From: Rhodococcus phenolicus
GTDB lineage: Bacteria > Actinomycetota > Actinomycetes > Mycobacteriales > Mycobacteriaceae
Direction of reading: 5' to 3'
Length of the DNA stretch: 64,000 nucleotides
Assembly: GCF_001646785.1 (NCBI RefSeq)
Contig: NZ_LRRH01000040.1
Span: forward strand, 1-64,000
Of the stretch, positions 9,990 to 18,549 are shown in pieces. The notes beneath the pieces are model-generated. The model had not been told where the DNA came from. It did not search any database and worked only from the letters and a program-made list of their open reading frames with translations. Numbering within the stretch: the first letter of the stretch is position 1; each line of letters begins with the position of its first letter. Both the position numbers and the translations under genes were made by a program.

Positions 9990-10420
9990 GCGCATCGGCA
10001 GAAGCCATCGAGATGGCACGTATCGCGGCCCTGGCGGCCGACGAGAAACTGGCGTCCGACGTCGTGGTGCTCGACGTCTCCGAGCAGCTCGTCATCACGG
10101 ACTGCTTCGTCATCGCCTCCGCGGCGAACGAGAGGCAGGTCAACGCGATCGTCGACAACGTCGAGGACAAGCTGCGCGAAGCCGGTCACAAGCCGGTGCG
10201 CCGCGAGGGCACCCGCGAGGGACGCTGGACGCTGCTCGACTACATCGACGTCGTCGTGCACATCCAGCACGACGAGGAACGCAACTTCTACGCCCTCGAG
10301 CGCCTGTGGAAGGACTGCCCGACCGTTCCCGTCGACGGAATCGAACCGTCGACCCGCAACCTGGGTGCGCCGGACGACGGCGCGCTCCCGGAAAGCCCCG
10401 AGACCCCGGACACCCCGTGA
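9986..10420 (+). CDS. rsfS: Ribosome silencing factor RsfS
   Basis: Binds ribosomal protein L14 (uL14) and blocks joining of the 30S and 50S subunits during starvation. The 144-residue protein contains the conserved '[33 protein letters not shown]' region (split here for reading) and '[15 protein letters not shown]', family hallmarks. The last 30 residues are an acidic, proline-rich tail with no recognised role. GTG 9986 overlaps the nadD stop (GTGA) and its own stop overlaps the gpgP start, so three genes are translationally coupled. Confidence 0.95.
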   Translation: MSASAEAIEMARIAALAADEKLASDVVVLDVSEQLVITDCFVIASAANERQVNAIVDNVEDKLREAGHKPVRREGTREGRWTLLDYIDVVVHIQHDEERNFYALERLWKDCPTVPVDGIEPSTRNLGAPDDGALPESPETPDTP

Positions 10421-11064
10421 CGGACGGCGTCCGCCGGCTGGTCCTGCTGCGCCACGGGCAGACCGAGTACAACGCGACCAGCCGCATGCAGGGCCAGCTC
10501 GACACCGAGCTGTCCGACCTGGGCCGGCGCCAGGCGCTCGCCGCGGCGCAGGAACTCGCGGCGTTCGAGCCGCTCGCGATCGTCTCGTCCGACCTGCGGC
10601 GTGCCTACGACACCGCGGTCGCACTCGGTGACAGCGCGGGCCTGCCCGTCGCGATCGATCCGCGCCTGCGGGAAACGCACCTCGGGGAGTGGCAGGGGCT
10701 GACGCACGAGGACGTCGACGCGGTCGCGCCCGGTGCGCGCGCCGCGTGGCGCGCCGACGCGACCTGGGCGCCGCCGCAGGGGGAGAGCCGGATCGACGTG
10801 GCGCGCCGCAGCGTCCCGGTCGTGCGGGAACTGCTCGACAAGTACGAACAGTGGGGGGAACAGCCGATCATCCTGGTCGCGCACGGCGGGCTCATCGCAG
10901 CGCTCACCGCCGCCCTCCTGGACCTGCCGGTGGACCGCTGGCCGGTCCTCGGCGGCCTCGGCAACACCGGATGGGTGCGGCTGAGCGGCTACGGAGAGGA
11001 ACCCGCATGGCGGCTCGATGTGTGGAACGCGACGGCGAACGTGGTGCCCGATGACGTCCTCTGA
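10417..11064 (+). CDS. gpgP: Histidine phosphatase, probable glucosyl-3-phosphoglycerate phosphatase
   Basis: A 215-residue histidine phosphatase with the catalytic RHG motif at residues 12-14 ('LRHGQTEYN'), a proton donor in '[10 protein letters not shown]' and the second histidine in '[11 protein letters not shown]'. By position (nadD-rsfS-X-octT) it matches mycobacterial GpgP, which dephosphorylates glucosyl-3-phosphoglycerate in the synthesis of methylglucose lipopolysaccharides that bind fatty acids. The motif alone only supports 'histidine phosphatase'; the specific role is inferred from neighbourhood. GTG start overlaps rsfS by four bases and its end overlaps the next start by 14. Confidence 0.85.
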   Translation: MTDGVRRLVLLRHGQTEYNATSRMQGQLDTELSDLGRRQALAAAQELAAFEPLAIVSSDLRRAYDTAVALGDSAGLPVAIDPRLRETHLGEWQGLTHEDVDAVAPGARAAWRADATWAPPQGESRIDVARRSVPVVRELLDKYEQWGEQPIILVAHGGLIAALTAALLDLPVDRWPVLGGLGNTGWVRLSGYGEEPAWRLDVWNATANVVPDDVL

Positions 11065-11836
11065 CGCAGCGGACGTTCCGGAGACCGCCGGGAGACCGGA
11101 CCGCCCGACGCTGCTCGTGATCGGCGACTCGCTCAGCTACTACGGTCCCGAAGGCGGTCTACCGGCGGACCACCCGCGGATCTGGCCGAACCTCGTTGCG
11201 GCCGAACTCGGGTGGGACGTCGAGCTCGTCGCCCGTATCGGCTGGACCACGCGTGACGCCTGGTGGGCCATGACGCAGGATCCTCGTGTGTGGGCGTCGA
11301 TCCCGCGCGCTGGTGCCGTCGTCCTCGCCGTCGGGGGGATGGACACGCTTCCGTCGCCGCTGCCGACCGCGCTGCGCGAACAACTGCGTTACGTGCGGCC
11401 CGCCTCGCTGCGCCGGGTCGCGCGCAATGCCTACGGCTGGCTCCAGCCGCGACTTTCGCCACTCGGCTGGCCGGTCGCACTGCCGGCCCGGGTCAGTGTC
11501 GAATACCTCGAGACGATCCGCGACTCGCTCGCCTACATGCGCCCCGAACTGCCGGTGATCGGGACCCTGCCGTCGGTGCACCGTAGCGACCAGTACGCCT
11601 CCGTGCACAAGGGCCGTCCCGCCGCCGCCCGCGCGATCACCGCATGGGCGGCCGAAAAGTCCGTTCCGCTGGTTGATCTCGCGGAGGCGGTCCGCGAGAA
11701 CATCGAATCGGACGACGCGAACCCGGACGGCATCCACTGGGGCTGGGACGCGCACCGCAAGGTTGCGGCTGCGATGGTCGAGGCGCTGCGGATGGTGCAC
11801 CGGGATGCGGACACGGTGGCCGACGGCATACGGTAG
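11051..11836 (+). CDS. octT: SGNH hydrolase-fold octanoyltransferase (OctT-like)
   Basis: A 261-residue SGNH/GDSL-fold protein. The nucleophile serine is S27 in '[12 protein letters not shown]', and the downstream Asp/His pair is in '[16 protein letters not shown]'. In mycobacteria the gene in this position encodes the enzyme that acylates diglucosylglycerate with octanoate during methylglucose lipopolysaccharide synthesis; that role is inferred here. ATG 11051 lies inside the gpgP gene with a 14-base overlap, indicating coupling. No signal peptide is seen, in keeping with cytoplasmic action. A less specific esterase role cannot be excluded. Confidence 0.8.
   Translation: MTSSDAADVPETAGRPDRPTLLVIGDSLSYYGPEGGLPADHPRIWPNLVAAELGWDVELVARIGWTTRDAWWAMTQDPRVWASIPRAGAVVLAVGGMDTLPSPLPTALREQLRYVRPASLRRVARNAYGWLQPRLSPLGWPVALPARVSVEYLETIRDSLAYMRPELPVIGTLPSVHRSDQYASVHKGRPAAARAITAWAAEKSVPLVDLAEAVRENIESDDANPDGIHWGWDAHRKVAAAMVEALRMVHRDADTVADGIR
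11829..11834 (+). promoter_or_regulatory. Predicted -10 box for leaderless degV mRNA
   Basis: TACGGT sits exactly seven bases before GTG 11842, inside the last codons of octT. This suggests degV has its own leaderless transcript besides any read-through. Confidence 0.5.
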
Positions 11837-11841
11837 TCGAC

Positions 11842-12675
11842 GTGTCTGTTGTGGTGGTGACCGATTCCTCGTGCTGTCTGGATCCGGAAGCGGTGGAGCG
11901 GTACGGCATCCGGGTGGTGCCGCTGCACGTGATCTCCGACGGCCGTGAACTCCGCGAGGGCGTCGACGAACTTCCCGAGGACCTGTCGAAGGTCACCACC
12001 TCGGGGCCGGCGCCCGCCGAACTCACCGATGTCTACGCCCGCGCGCTCGCCGACAGCGCCGGCGACGGCGTCGTCGCCGTGCACATCTCGCGGCAGTTGT
12101 CCGGGACGTGGGAGGCTGCCCGGTACGCGGCCGACGCCTTCGGCGGTCGTGTGCGGCTCGTCGATTCCCGCAACACCGCAATGGGATTGGGTTTCTCCGC
12201 CCTTGCCGCCGCCCGGCTCGCGGAGTCCGGCGCAACCCTCGACGAGGTGTACACCCGCGCAGTGGAGGTCGCTGCGGCCGGCTGTGCCCTGCTCGTCGTC
12301 GACCGGCTCGACCATCTCCGTCGCGGCGGACGGATCGGAACGGCCACCGCGCTGCTGGGCACGGCCCTGTCGATGAAACCCGTCCTGCATCTGGCCGACG
12401 GGAAACTGGTCCTGCGGGAGAAGACCCGGACCATGTCCAAGGCACTCGCCAAGCTCGTCGACGCGGTGGTCGAGCAGTGCGCCGAGGTCGCGAAGACCGC
12501 CGAGCCGAAGGTCGCGGTGCACCACCGCGACGCCCCCGAGCGCGCCCGGTCTCTCGCCGAGGAACTCGCGGGCCGGCTCCCGGAGGGCACCGAACTGCGG
12601 GTGTCCGAACTCGACGCCGTGCTGGGCGCACACGTCGGCCCGGGCGCGATCGGGATCGTCGTCTCGCGCGACTGA
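11842..12675 (+). CDS. DegV family fatty-acid-binding protein
   Basis: DegV proteins bind a fatty acid in a closed pocket and, in firmicutes, deliver it to fatty acid kinase FakA as FakB. The 277-residue protein has 'VVVTDSSCCLDPEA' with the carboxylate-binding serines, 'ISRQLSGTWEAAR' and 'VDRLDHLRRGGRIG', all family blocks. No DAK-type kinase gene is in the window, so the actinobacterial role is open. It follows octT by five bases; association with an octanoyl transfer enzyme makes a lipid-handling role sensible. GTG 11842 is supported by a -10 box seven bases upstream. Confidence 0.9.
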   Translation: MSVVVVTDSSCCLDPEAVERYGIRVVPLHVISDGRELREGVDELPEDLSKVTTSGPAPAELTDVYARALADSAGDGVVAVHISRQLSGTWEAARYAADAFGGRVRLVDSRNTAMGLGFSALAAARLAESGATLDEVYTRAVEVAAAGCALLVVDRLDHLRRGGRIGTATALLGTALSMKPVLHLADGKLVLREKTRTMSKALAKLVDAVVEQCAEVAKTAEPKVAVHHRDAPERARSLAEELAGRLPEGTELRVSELDAVLGAHVGPGAIGIVVSRD

Positions 12676-12759
12676 GCCCCGGTTCGGATCGTCCACGCGC
12701 AACCGTGATTTCACCGCGCCGAATTCGGTCGGATTCGGGCATCGGTGCGGTCGTTGCCC

Positions 12760-12765
12760 TAGCAT
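12760..12765 (+). promoter_or_regulatory. Predicted -10 box for leaderless receiver-protein mRNA
   Basis: TAGCAT lies exactly seven bases before GTG 12773, giving a leaderless message. This is one of the clearest examples in the window. Confidence 0.6.
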
Positions 12766-12772
12766 CGGGTCC

Positions 12773-13168
12773 GTGACCGACTCGCCCGGCAGGCTGCGTG
12801 TGCTCGTCTACAGCCACGACGCGAACACCCGCGCGCAGGTCGTGCGCGCCCTGGGGACGCACCCGCATCCGGACCTCCCGGAACTCGAGTACGTCGAGGT
12901 GGCCACCGCGCCGGTCGTGATCCGGCAGGTGGAGAACGGCGGCATCGCCCTGGCCGTCCTCGACGGGGAGGCCGCGCCGGTCGGCGGCATGGGACTGGCG
13001 AAGCAACTGCGCGACGAGATCGATCCCTGCCCGCCGCTGCTGTTGTTGCTGGGCCGGGCCGACGACGCCTGGCTGGCGTCCTGGTCGCGGGCCGACGCTG
13101 CGGTGGTGCACCCGGTCGATCCGTTCCGGCTCGCCGCGGAAGCGCTGCCGCTGCTGCGCCTCACGTGA
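12773..13168 (+). CDS. Degenerate orphan response-regulator receiver protein upstream of nuo
   Basis: A 131-residue stand-alone receiver-like protein with no output domain. Secondary-structure order fits CheY: 'RLRVLVYSHD' (strand 1), 'GIALAVLDGEA' with a possible phosphoacceptor D64, 'PPLLLLLGRAD' and 'AAVVHPVDPFRLA'. Key residues are degenerate: the first acidic pair is reduced to D16, the switch Thr/Ser is replaced near G94, and the conserved Lys before Pro is H113. It is therefore unlikely to be switched by ordinary phosphorylation. A similar orphan regulator precedes nuoA in mycobacteria (Rv3143), where a link to complex I has been proposed. No histidine kinase is nearby. Confidence 0.75.
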   Translation: MTDSPGRLRVLVYSHDANTRAQVVRALGTHPHPDLPELEYVEVATAPVVIRQVENGGIALAVLDGEAAPVGGMGLAKQLRDEIDPCPPLLLLLGRADDAWLASWSRADAAVVHPVDPFRLAAEALPLLRLT

Positions 13169-13201
13169 CCTGCTCGTGACCGCACTGTGACGGTGATGAA
13201 T

Positions 13202-13220
13202 CGTGCCGTGGTTCGGCACG
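13202..13220 (+). terminator. Hairpin after the receiver gene
   Basis: CGTGCCG/CGGCACG forms a perfect seven-base-pair stem with a TGGTT loop 34 bases after the receiver stop. There is no T-run, so it may be an intrinsic terminator of the GC-type seen in actinobacteria or just a structured spacer before the nuo promoter. Confidence 0.4.
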
Positions 13221-13263
13221 GATCCGTTCGATCCCACCGAATTTCGGCACCCTCGAAAATCGG

Positions 13264-13292
13264 GACAAGGCCGGGGACAACCCTTGTAGGGT
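13264..13292 (+). promoter_or_regulatory. Candidate nuo operon promoter
   Basis: TAGGGT at 13287-13292 fits a -10 box, with GACAAG at 13264-13269 as a weak -35 at 17-base spacing. A transcript starting near 13300 would have a 5' leader of about 110 bases before nuoA, whose ATG is preceded by the strong site GAGAAGGGGG. Inference by pattern only. Confidence 0.4.
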
Positions 13293-13412
13293 GAGTCGCA
13301 TATCACACCCGGTCGGAAGGAGTGATTCCGGTTACATATCGAGCCTCGACGCGATCGGTGAGACCGGTCGGTTCGTGGCGGCCGGGATCACGAGAAGGGG
13401 GGATCAGCGGAC

Positions 13413-13772
13413 ATGAACCTCTACGTGCCGATCCTCGTGCTCGGAGCCATCGCCGTCGTCTTCGCGGTGTTCTCCGTGGGGGTCGCCGGCCTGGTCGGCC
13501 CCCGGCGATACAACCGCGCCAAACTCGAGGCCTACGAATGCGGAGTCGATCCGACACCGCAACCCACGGGCGGCGGGCGGTTCCCGGTCAAGTACTACCT
13601 GACCGCGATGCTGTTCATCATCTTCGACATCGAGATCGTCTTCCTCTACCCGTGGGCGGTGCACTTCGACAGCCTCGGTCTGTTCGGTCTCGGCGCCATG
13701 GCGCTGTTCCTGTTCAACGTGTCCGTGGCCTACGTCTACGAGTGGCGACGCGGCGGGCTCGGATGGGACTGA
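13413..13772 (+). CDS. nuoA: NADH-quinone oxidoreductase subunit A
   Basis: Small membrane subunit of complex I, which pumps protons while passing electrons from NADH to (mena)quinone. The 119-residue protein has three membrane segments (about 5-28, 62-82, 90-110) and the conserved loop 'AYECGVDPTPQP' with the quinone-site cysteine, followed by 'KYYLTAMLFIIFDIEIVFLYPWA' (conserved acidic residues in segment two). It opens a 14-gene operon in the canonical order nuoA to nuoN. The ATG follows a strong purine-rich ribosome-binding site. Confidence 0.97.
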   Translation: MNLYVPILVLGAIAVVFAVFSVGVAGLVGPRRYNRAKLEAYECGVDPTPQPTGGGRFPVKYYLTAMLFIIFDIEIVFLYPWAVHFDSLGLFGLGAMALFLFNVSVAYVYEWRRGGLGWD

Positions 13773-13841
13773 CCGAGTGTTTCCCGGCACGCCGCAGCGA
13801 CGCCGGAACCGCAGCGACATCGGAAGCGAGATGAGGCGGAC

Positions 13842-14396
13842 ATGGGAATCGAGGAGAAGGTACCGAGCGGTTTCCTGTTGAGCACGGTCGAAGTCGCGGC
13901 GGGGTACGCCCGCAAGGGTTCGTTGTGGCCGGCGACCTTCGGCCTGGCGTGCTGCGCGATCGAGATGATGACCACCGTGTCCGGGCGCTTCGACATCGCC
14001 CGCTTCGGGATGGAGGCCTTCCGCGCCTCGCCCAGACAGGCGGACCTGATGATCGTCGCCGGACGGGTGAGCCAGAAGATGGCGCCGGTGCTGCGGCAGG
14101 TCTACGACCAGATGGTCGAGCCGAAATGGGTGCTCGCCATGGGGGTGTGCGCGTCCTCCGGAGGGATGTTCAACAACTACGCGATCGTGCAGGGCGTCGA
14201 CCACATCGTCCCCGTCGACATCTATCTCCCAGGCTGCCCGCCACGACCGGAGATGCTGCTCCACGCGATCCTGATGTTGCACGAGAAGATCCAGCAGATG
14301 CCGCTCGGCGTCAACCGCGACGAGGTGATCCGCGACACCGAGAAGGCGGCGCTCGCGTCGCCGACCACCCTCGAGCTGAAGGGTCTGCTGCGATGA
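13842..14396 (+). CDS. nuoB: NADH-quinone oxidoreductase subunit B
   Basis: Carries the terminal 4Fe-4S cluster N2 that hands electrons to quinone. All four ligands are visible: C37 and C38 in '[10 protein letters not shown]', C103 in 'MGVCASSGG' and C132 in 'LPGCPPRP'. The 184-residue length is normal. Its stop overlaps the nuoC start by four bases, and it lies 69 bases after nuoA with a GAGGCGGAC site upstream. Membrane-attached, part of the quinone module with NuoD, NuoH and NuoI. Confidence 0.98.
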   Translation: MGIEEKVPSGFLLSTVEVAAGYARKGSLWPATFGLACCAIEMMTTVSGRFDIARFGMEAFRASPRQADLMIVAGRVSQKMAPVLRQVYDQMVEPKWVLAMGVCASSGGMFNNYAIVQGVDHIVPVDIYLPGCPPRPEMLLHAILMLHEKIQQMPLGVNRDEVIRDTEKAALASPTTLELKGLLR

Positions 14397-15091
14397 CCGG
14401 GCGGGAACCCACCGGGCGGGAACCGGCCGCACCCGAAGTGATCGGCGTGCGCCGGGGCATGTTCGGCCCGGCCGGCACCGGCGACACGTCCGGGTACGGC
14501 GGACTCGTTCGGCCGATCGTGCTGCCCGGTGCAGCATCCCGGCCGTACGGCGGCTGGTTCGACGCGGTGGCCGACGGCCTCGACGCGGCACTGGCGCGCA
14601 TCCCGGTGGACCCGCGCGGGGCGGTCGAGGGGATCGTCGTCGACCGCGGCGAGATGACCCTCCACATCCGCCCCGAGCACCTGCCCCGGGTCGCCCGGTC
14701 CCTGCGCGACGACCCCGGTCTGCGGTTCGAGCTGTGCCTCGGTGTCAGCGGGGTGCACTACCCGGGGGAGACCGGCCGCGAACTGCACGCCGTCTACCAC
14801 CTGATGTCCATCACCCACAACCGCCGGATCCGGCTCGAGGTGTCGGTGCCCGACGGCAACGCGCACGTGCCCTCGCTGTACGCGGTCTATCCGACCGTCG
14901 ACTGGCACGAACGCGAAACCTACGACTTCTTCGGGATCGTGTTCGACGGGCACCCGGCGCTCACCCGCATCGAGATGCCCGACGACTGGGTGGGACATCC
15001 GCAACGCAAGGACTACCCACTCGGAGGGATCCCCGTCGAATACAAGGGCGCGCGGACACCGCCACCCGACGAACGGAGGGCGTACCACTGA
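14393..15091 (+). CDS. nuoC: NADH-quinone oxidoreductase subunit C
   Basis: A 232-residue peripheral-arm subunit connecting the NADH and quinone modules. The first 55 residues are a Gly/Pro-rich actinobacterial extension; the conserved 30-kDa subunit part includes '[12 protein letters not shown]', '[14 protein letters not shown]', '[23 protein letters not shown]' (read as two blocks) and '[21 protein letters not shown]'. NuoC and NuoD are separate genes here, unlike the fused NuoCD of E. coli. The ATG overlaps nuoB by four bases, and the stop shares one base with the nuoD start. Confidence 0.97.
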   Translation: MTGREPTGREPAAPEVIGVRRGMFGPAGTGDTSGYGGLVRPIVLPGAASRPYGGWFDAVADGLDAALARIPVDPRGAVEGIVVDRGEMTLHIRPEHLPRVARSLRDDPGLRFELCLGVSGVHYPGETGRELHAVYHLMSITHNRRIRLEVSVPDGNAHVPSLYAVYPTVDWHERETYDFFGIVFDGHPALTRIEMPDDWVGHPQRKDYPLGGIPVEYKGARTPPPDERRAYH

Positions 15092-16431
15092 TGAGCGACC
15101 CCTACTCGACCGGCCGAGATGCCGAGGGCACCGTCTACACCGTCGCGGGCCGGGACTGGGACGAGATCGTCGAGGCCGTCCGCGCATCGGCGGGGCCGGA
15201 CGCCGAACTCGCCGAGGAACGCATCGTCGTCAACATGGGTCCGCAGCATCCGTCCACACACGGCGTGCTGCGGCTCATCCTCGAGATGGACGGCGAGACC
15301 GTCACCGAGGCGCGCTGCGGGATCGGCTACCTGCACACCGGAATCGAGAAGAATCTCGAGTTCCGCACGTGGACGCAGGGCGTCACCTTCGTCACGCGCA
15401 TGGACTACCTGTCCTCGTTCTTCAACGAAACCGCGTACTGCCTGGCCGTGGAGAAACTTCTCGGCATCACCGATCTCGTACCGGAACGGGCCACCGTCGT
15501 GCGTGTGATGCTCATGGAACTCAACCGCATCTCCTCGCATCTGGTGGCGCTGGCCACCGGCGGCATGGAACTCGGGGCGATGACATCGATGTTCCTCGGA
15601 TTCCGGGAACGCGAGCTGATCCTCGACGTGTTCGAGGCCGTGACCGGGCTGCGCATGAACAACGCCTACATCCGGCCCGGCGGACTCGCACAGGACCTTC
15701 CGGACGGTTCGCTCGACAAGGTCCGCGAGGTCCTCGACATCGTGCCGGGCCGCCTGCGGGACCTCGAGGACCTCCTCGACGAGAACGCCATCTGGAAGGC
15801 CCGCACGAAGGACGTCGGCTACCTGGACCTGATGGGCTGTATGGCCCTCGGCATCACCGGGCCGATCCTGCGATCCACGGGACTTCCGCACGATCTGCGC
15901 AAGTCGCAACCCTACTGTGGTTACGAGACCTACGAATTCGACGTCGTCACCGACACCGGCAGCGACTGTTACGGCCGCTACCTGATCCGCGTCGGGGAGA
16001 TGAAGCAATCGCTGAAGATCGTCGAGCAGTGCCTCGACCGGCTGCGGCCCGGTCCGGTCATGGTCGACGACCCGAAGGTCGCGTGGCCGGCGGACCTGGC
16101 CGTGCGGCAGGACGGACTCGGCAACTCGCCGGAATACATCGGCAAGATCATGGGCACCTCCATGGAGGCGCTGATCCACCACTTCAAGCTGGTCACCGAG
16201 GGATTCCGGGTCCCGGCCGGGCAGGTGTACGTGGCCGTCGAATCGCCCCGCGGCGAACTCGGCGTGCACATGGTCAGCGACGGTGGTACCCGCCCCTACC
16301 GGGTGCACTACCGGGACCCGTCGTTCACGAATCTGCAAGCGGTCGCGGCGATGTGCGAGGGCGGCATGGTCGCCGACGTCATCGCCGCGGTGGCGAGCAT
16401 CGATCCGGTGATGGGAGGTGTCGACCGATGA
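15091..16431 (+). CDS. nuoD: NADH-quinone oxidoreductase subunit D
   Basis: The 49-kDa subunit that forms most of the quinone-binding cavity. The 446-residue protein has an N-terminal extension of about 45 residues, then '[17 protein letters not shown]' with the quinone-site histidine region, '[13 protein letters not shown]', '[11 protein letters not shown]' and the C-terminal 'DPVMGGVDR' signature. The ATG overlaps nuoC by one base (TGATG) and the stop overlaps nuoE by four, both signs of coupling. Nothing is missing from the catalytic blocks. Confidence 0.98.
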   Translation: MSDPYSTGRDAEGTVYTVAGRDWDEIVEAVRASAGPDAELAEERIVVNMGPQHPSTHGVLRLILEMDGETVTEARCGIGYLHTGIEKNLEFRTWTQGVTFVTRMDYLSSFFNETAYCLAVEKLLGITDLVPERATVVRVMLMELNRISSHLVALATGGMELGAMTSMFLGFRERELILDVFEAVTGLRMNNAYIRPGGLAQDLPDGSLDKVREVLDIVPGRLRDLEDLLDENAIWKARTKDVGYLDLMGCMALGITGPILRSTGLPHDLRKSQPYCGYETYEFDVVTDTGSDCYGRYLIRVGEMKQSLKIVEQCLDRLRPGPVMVDDPKVAWPADLAVRQDGLGNSPEYIGKIMGTSMEALIHHFKLVTEGFRVPAGQVYVAVESPRGELGVHMVSDGGTRPYRVHYRDPSFTNLQAVAAMCEGGMVADVIAAVASIDPVMGGVDR

Positions 16432-17234
16432 CCCGGGTACAACCCACCGGTGAATCCGCCGCCCCGCAGGGCCGACCGGAACCGGTGTTCGTCGAATTGG
16501 GCCGCACCGCAGACGAAGCCGACCGCATCGAACATCCCGGCGCACCCCGAACGTATCCGCCGGAGGTACGCGACCGGCTCGAGGCGGACGCCGCCGCCGT
16601 CATCGGGCGCTACCCGGTGGCGCGGTCGGCGCTGATTCCGCTGCTGCATCTCGTCCAGGCCGAGGACGGCTACATCACCCCCGCCGGAATCGAGTTCTGC
16701 GCAGCACAACTCGCACTGACCGGCGCCGAGGTCGCGGCCGTGGCGACCTTCTACTCGATGTACCGCCGCCGCCCGACCGGCGACTACCACGTCGGGGTCT
16801 GTACCAACACGCTGTGCGCGATCATGGGCGGCGATGCGATTCTCGCCGCCCTGGAACGGCATCTCGATGTCGACCCCGGTTCGGCCTCCGACACCACCGG
16901 CGACGGGAAGATCACCCTCGACCACATCGAATGCAACGCGGCCTGCGACTACGCGCCGGTGGTAATGGTCAACTGGGAGTTCTTCGACAACCAGACCCCG
17001 GAGTCGGCGACCGCGCTCGTCGACGCACTGCGTGCCGGCAAACGCATCACCCCGACCCGCGGCGCGTCGCTGTGCACGTTCCGGGAGACCGCGCGCATCC
17101 TCGCCGGGTTCCCCGATCCGCGCCCCGGCGCGAACGACGGTGCGCCACCGGGCGACCCGACCCTCGCCGGACTGCGCGTGGCCCGCGAACGGAACATGCG
17201 TGCGCCCGAACCGACCGGAACGGAAGGGGAATGA
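16428..17234 (+). CDS. nuoE: NADH-quinone oxidoreductase subunit E
   Basis: The 24-kDa subunit with the 2Fe-2S cluster N1a. The 268-residue protein shows the four ligands in '[14 protein letters not shown]' and '[13 protein letters not shown]'. It is longer than the typical 170-residue subunit because of an N-terminal stretch of about 40 residues and a 50-residue Pro/Gly-rich tail, a usual feature in actinobacteria. It works with NuoF and NuoG in the NADH dehydrogenase module. ATG 16428 overlaps the nuoD stop. Confidence 0.97.
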   Translation: MTRVQPTGESAAPQGRPEPVFVELGRTADEADRIEHPGAPRTYPPEVRDRLEADAAAVIGRYPVARSALIPLLHLVQAEDGYITPAGIEFCAAQLALTGAEVAAVATFYSMYRRRPTGDYHVGVCTNTLCAIMGGDAILAALERHLDVDPGSASDTTGDGKITLDHIECNAACDYAPVVMVNWEFFDNQTPESATALVDALRAGKRITPTRGASLCTFRETARILAGFPDPRPGANDGAPPGDPTLAGLRVARERNMRAPEPTGTEGE

Positions 17235-17235
17235 C

Positions 17236-18549
17236 ATGGCACTGAGCCCCGTCCTGAGCCGGCACTGGGACGAACCGCGGTCGTGGACCCTCGACACCTA
17301 CCGCAGCCACCACGGTTACCGGGCACTCGAACGCGCCCTGCGTTCCGACCCGGACGAGGTCATCGCCACCGTCAAGGACTCCGGCCTGCGCGGGCGCGGC
17401 GGGGCCGGATTCCCGACCGGCACCAAATGGTCGTTCATCCCGCAGGATCCCGCCACGCCCGCCGGCGCGAAACCGCACTATCTCGTCGTCAACGCCGACG
17501 AATCCGAGCCGGGCACGTGCAAGGACATGCCGCTGATGCTGGCGACCCCGCACACCCTCGTCGAGGGCGTCGTCATCGCGGCCTACGCCATCCGGGCCTC
17601 GCACGCGTTCATCTACCTGCGCGGCGAGGTCGTCCCCGTCCTGCGCCGAGTGCAGAACGCGGTCGCCGAGGCGTATGCCGCCGGATACCTCGGCCGCGAC
17701 ATCCTCGGATCAGGCTTCGACCTCGACGTCGTGGTGCACGCCGGCGCCGGGGCCTACATCTGCGGTGAGGAGACCGCACTGCTCGACTCGCTGGAGGGCC
17801 GCCGAGGCCAGCCTCGACTACGGCCCCCCTTTCCCGCGGTCGCCGGTCTCTACGCGTGTCCGACGGTCGTCAACAACGTCGAATCCATCGCGAGCGTGCC
17901 GGCCATCGTCCTCAACGGCGTCGACTGGTTCCACACGATGGGCACCGAGAAGTCACCGGGGTTCACGCTGTACTCGTTGTCCGGCCACGTCACCCGGCCG
18001 GGCCAGTACGAGGCGCCGCTCGGGATCACGCTGCGCGAACTTCTCGACTACGCCGGGGGCATCCGCGCCGGCCACCGGCTCAAGTTCTGGACACCCGGCG
18101 GATCGTCCACGCCGCTGTTCACCGCCGAACAACTCGACGTGCCCCTCGACTACGAGGGGGTCGGGGCCGCCGGGTCGATGCTCGGCACCAAGGCCCTGCA
18201 GATCTTCGACGAGACCACGTGCGTGGTGCGCGCGGTCCTGCGCTGGTCGCAGTTCTACAAACACGAATCGTGCGGAAAGTGCACGCCCTGTCGGGAAGGC
18301 ACGTGGTGGCTCGTGCAGATCCTCGAACGTCTCGAGGCCGGCACCGGAACCGAGGACGATCTCGACAAGCTGCTCGACATCTCCGACAACATCCTCGGTC
18401 GCGCGTTCTGCGCGCTCGGTGACGCCGCGACCAGCCCCATCACGTCGTCGATCGCGCTGTTCCGCGACGAGTACATCGCGCACCTGTCGCACGGCGGGTG
18501 CCCGTTCGATCCACGCTTGTCCAGCCTCACCGCAGGAGGCCCGTCATGA
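17236..18549 (+). CDS. nuoF: NADH-quinone oxidoreductase subunit F
   Basis: Binds NADH and FMN and holds 4Fe-4S cluster N3. The 437-residue protein has the nucleotide-binding loop '[16 protein letters not shown]', the FMN region '[16 protein letters not shown]', '[19 protein letters not shown]' and the cluster motif '[13 protein letters not shown]' plus a later cysteine in 'RAFCALGD'. One base separates the nuoE stop from the ATG at 17236, and its stop overlaps nuoG by four bases. A stretch at about residues 195-205 ('[18 protein letters not shown]') matches the usual NuoF text. Confidence 0.98.
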   Translation: MALSPVLSRHWDEPRSWTLDTYRSHHGYRALERALRSDPDEVIATVKDSGLRGRGGAGFPTGTKWSFIPQDPATPAGAKPHYLVVNADESEPGTCKDMPLMLATPHTLVEGVVIAAYAIRASHAFIYLRGEVVPVLRRVQNAVAEAYAAGYLGRDILGSGFDLDVVVHAGAGAYICGEETALLDSLEGRRGQPRLRPPFPAVAGLYACPTVVNNVESIASVPAIVLNGVDWFHTMGTEKSPGFTLYSLSGHVTRPGQYEAPLGITLRELLDYAGGIRAGHRLKFWTPGGSSTPLFTAEQLDVPLDYEGVGAAGSMLGTKALQIFDETTCVVRAVLRWSQFYKHESCGKCTPCREGTWWLVQILERLEAGTGTEDDLDKLLDISDNILGRAFCALGDAATSPITSSIALFRDEYIAHLSHGGCPFDPRLSSLTAGGPS

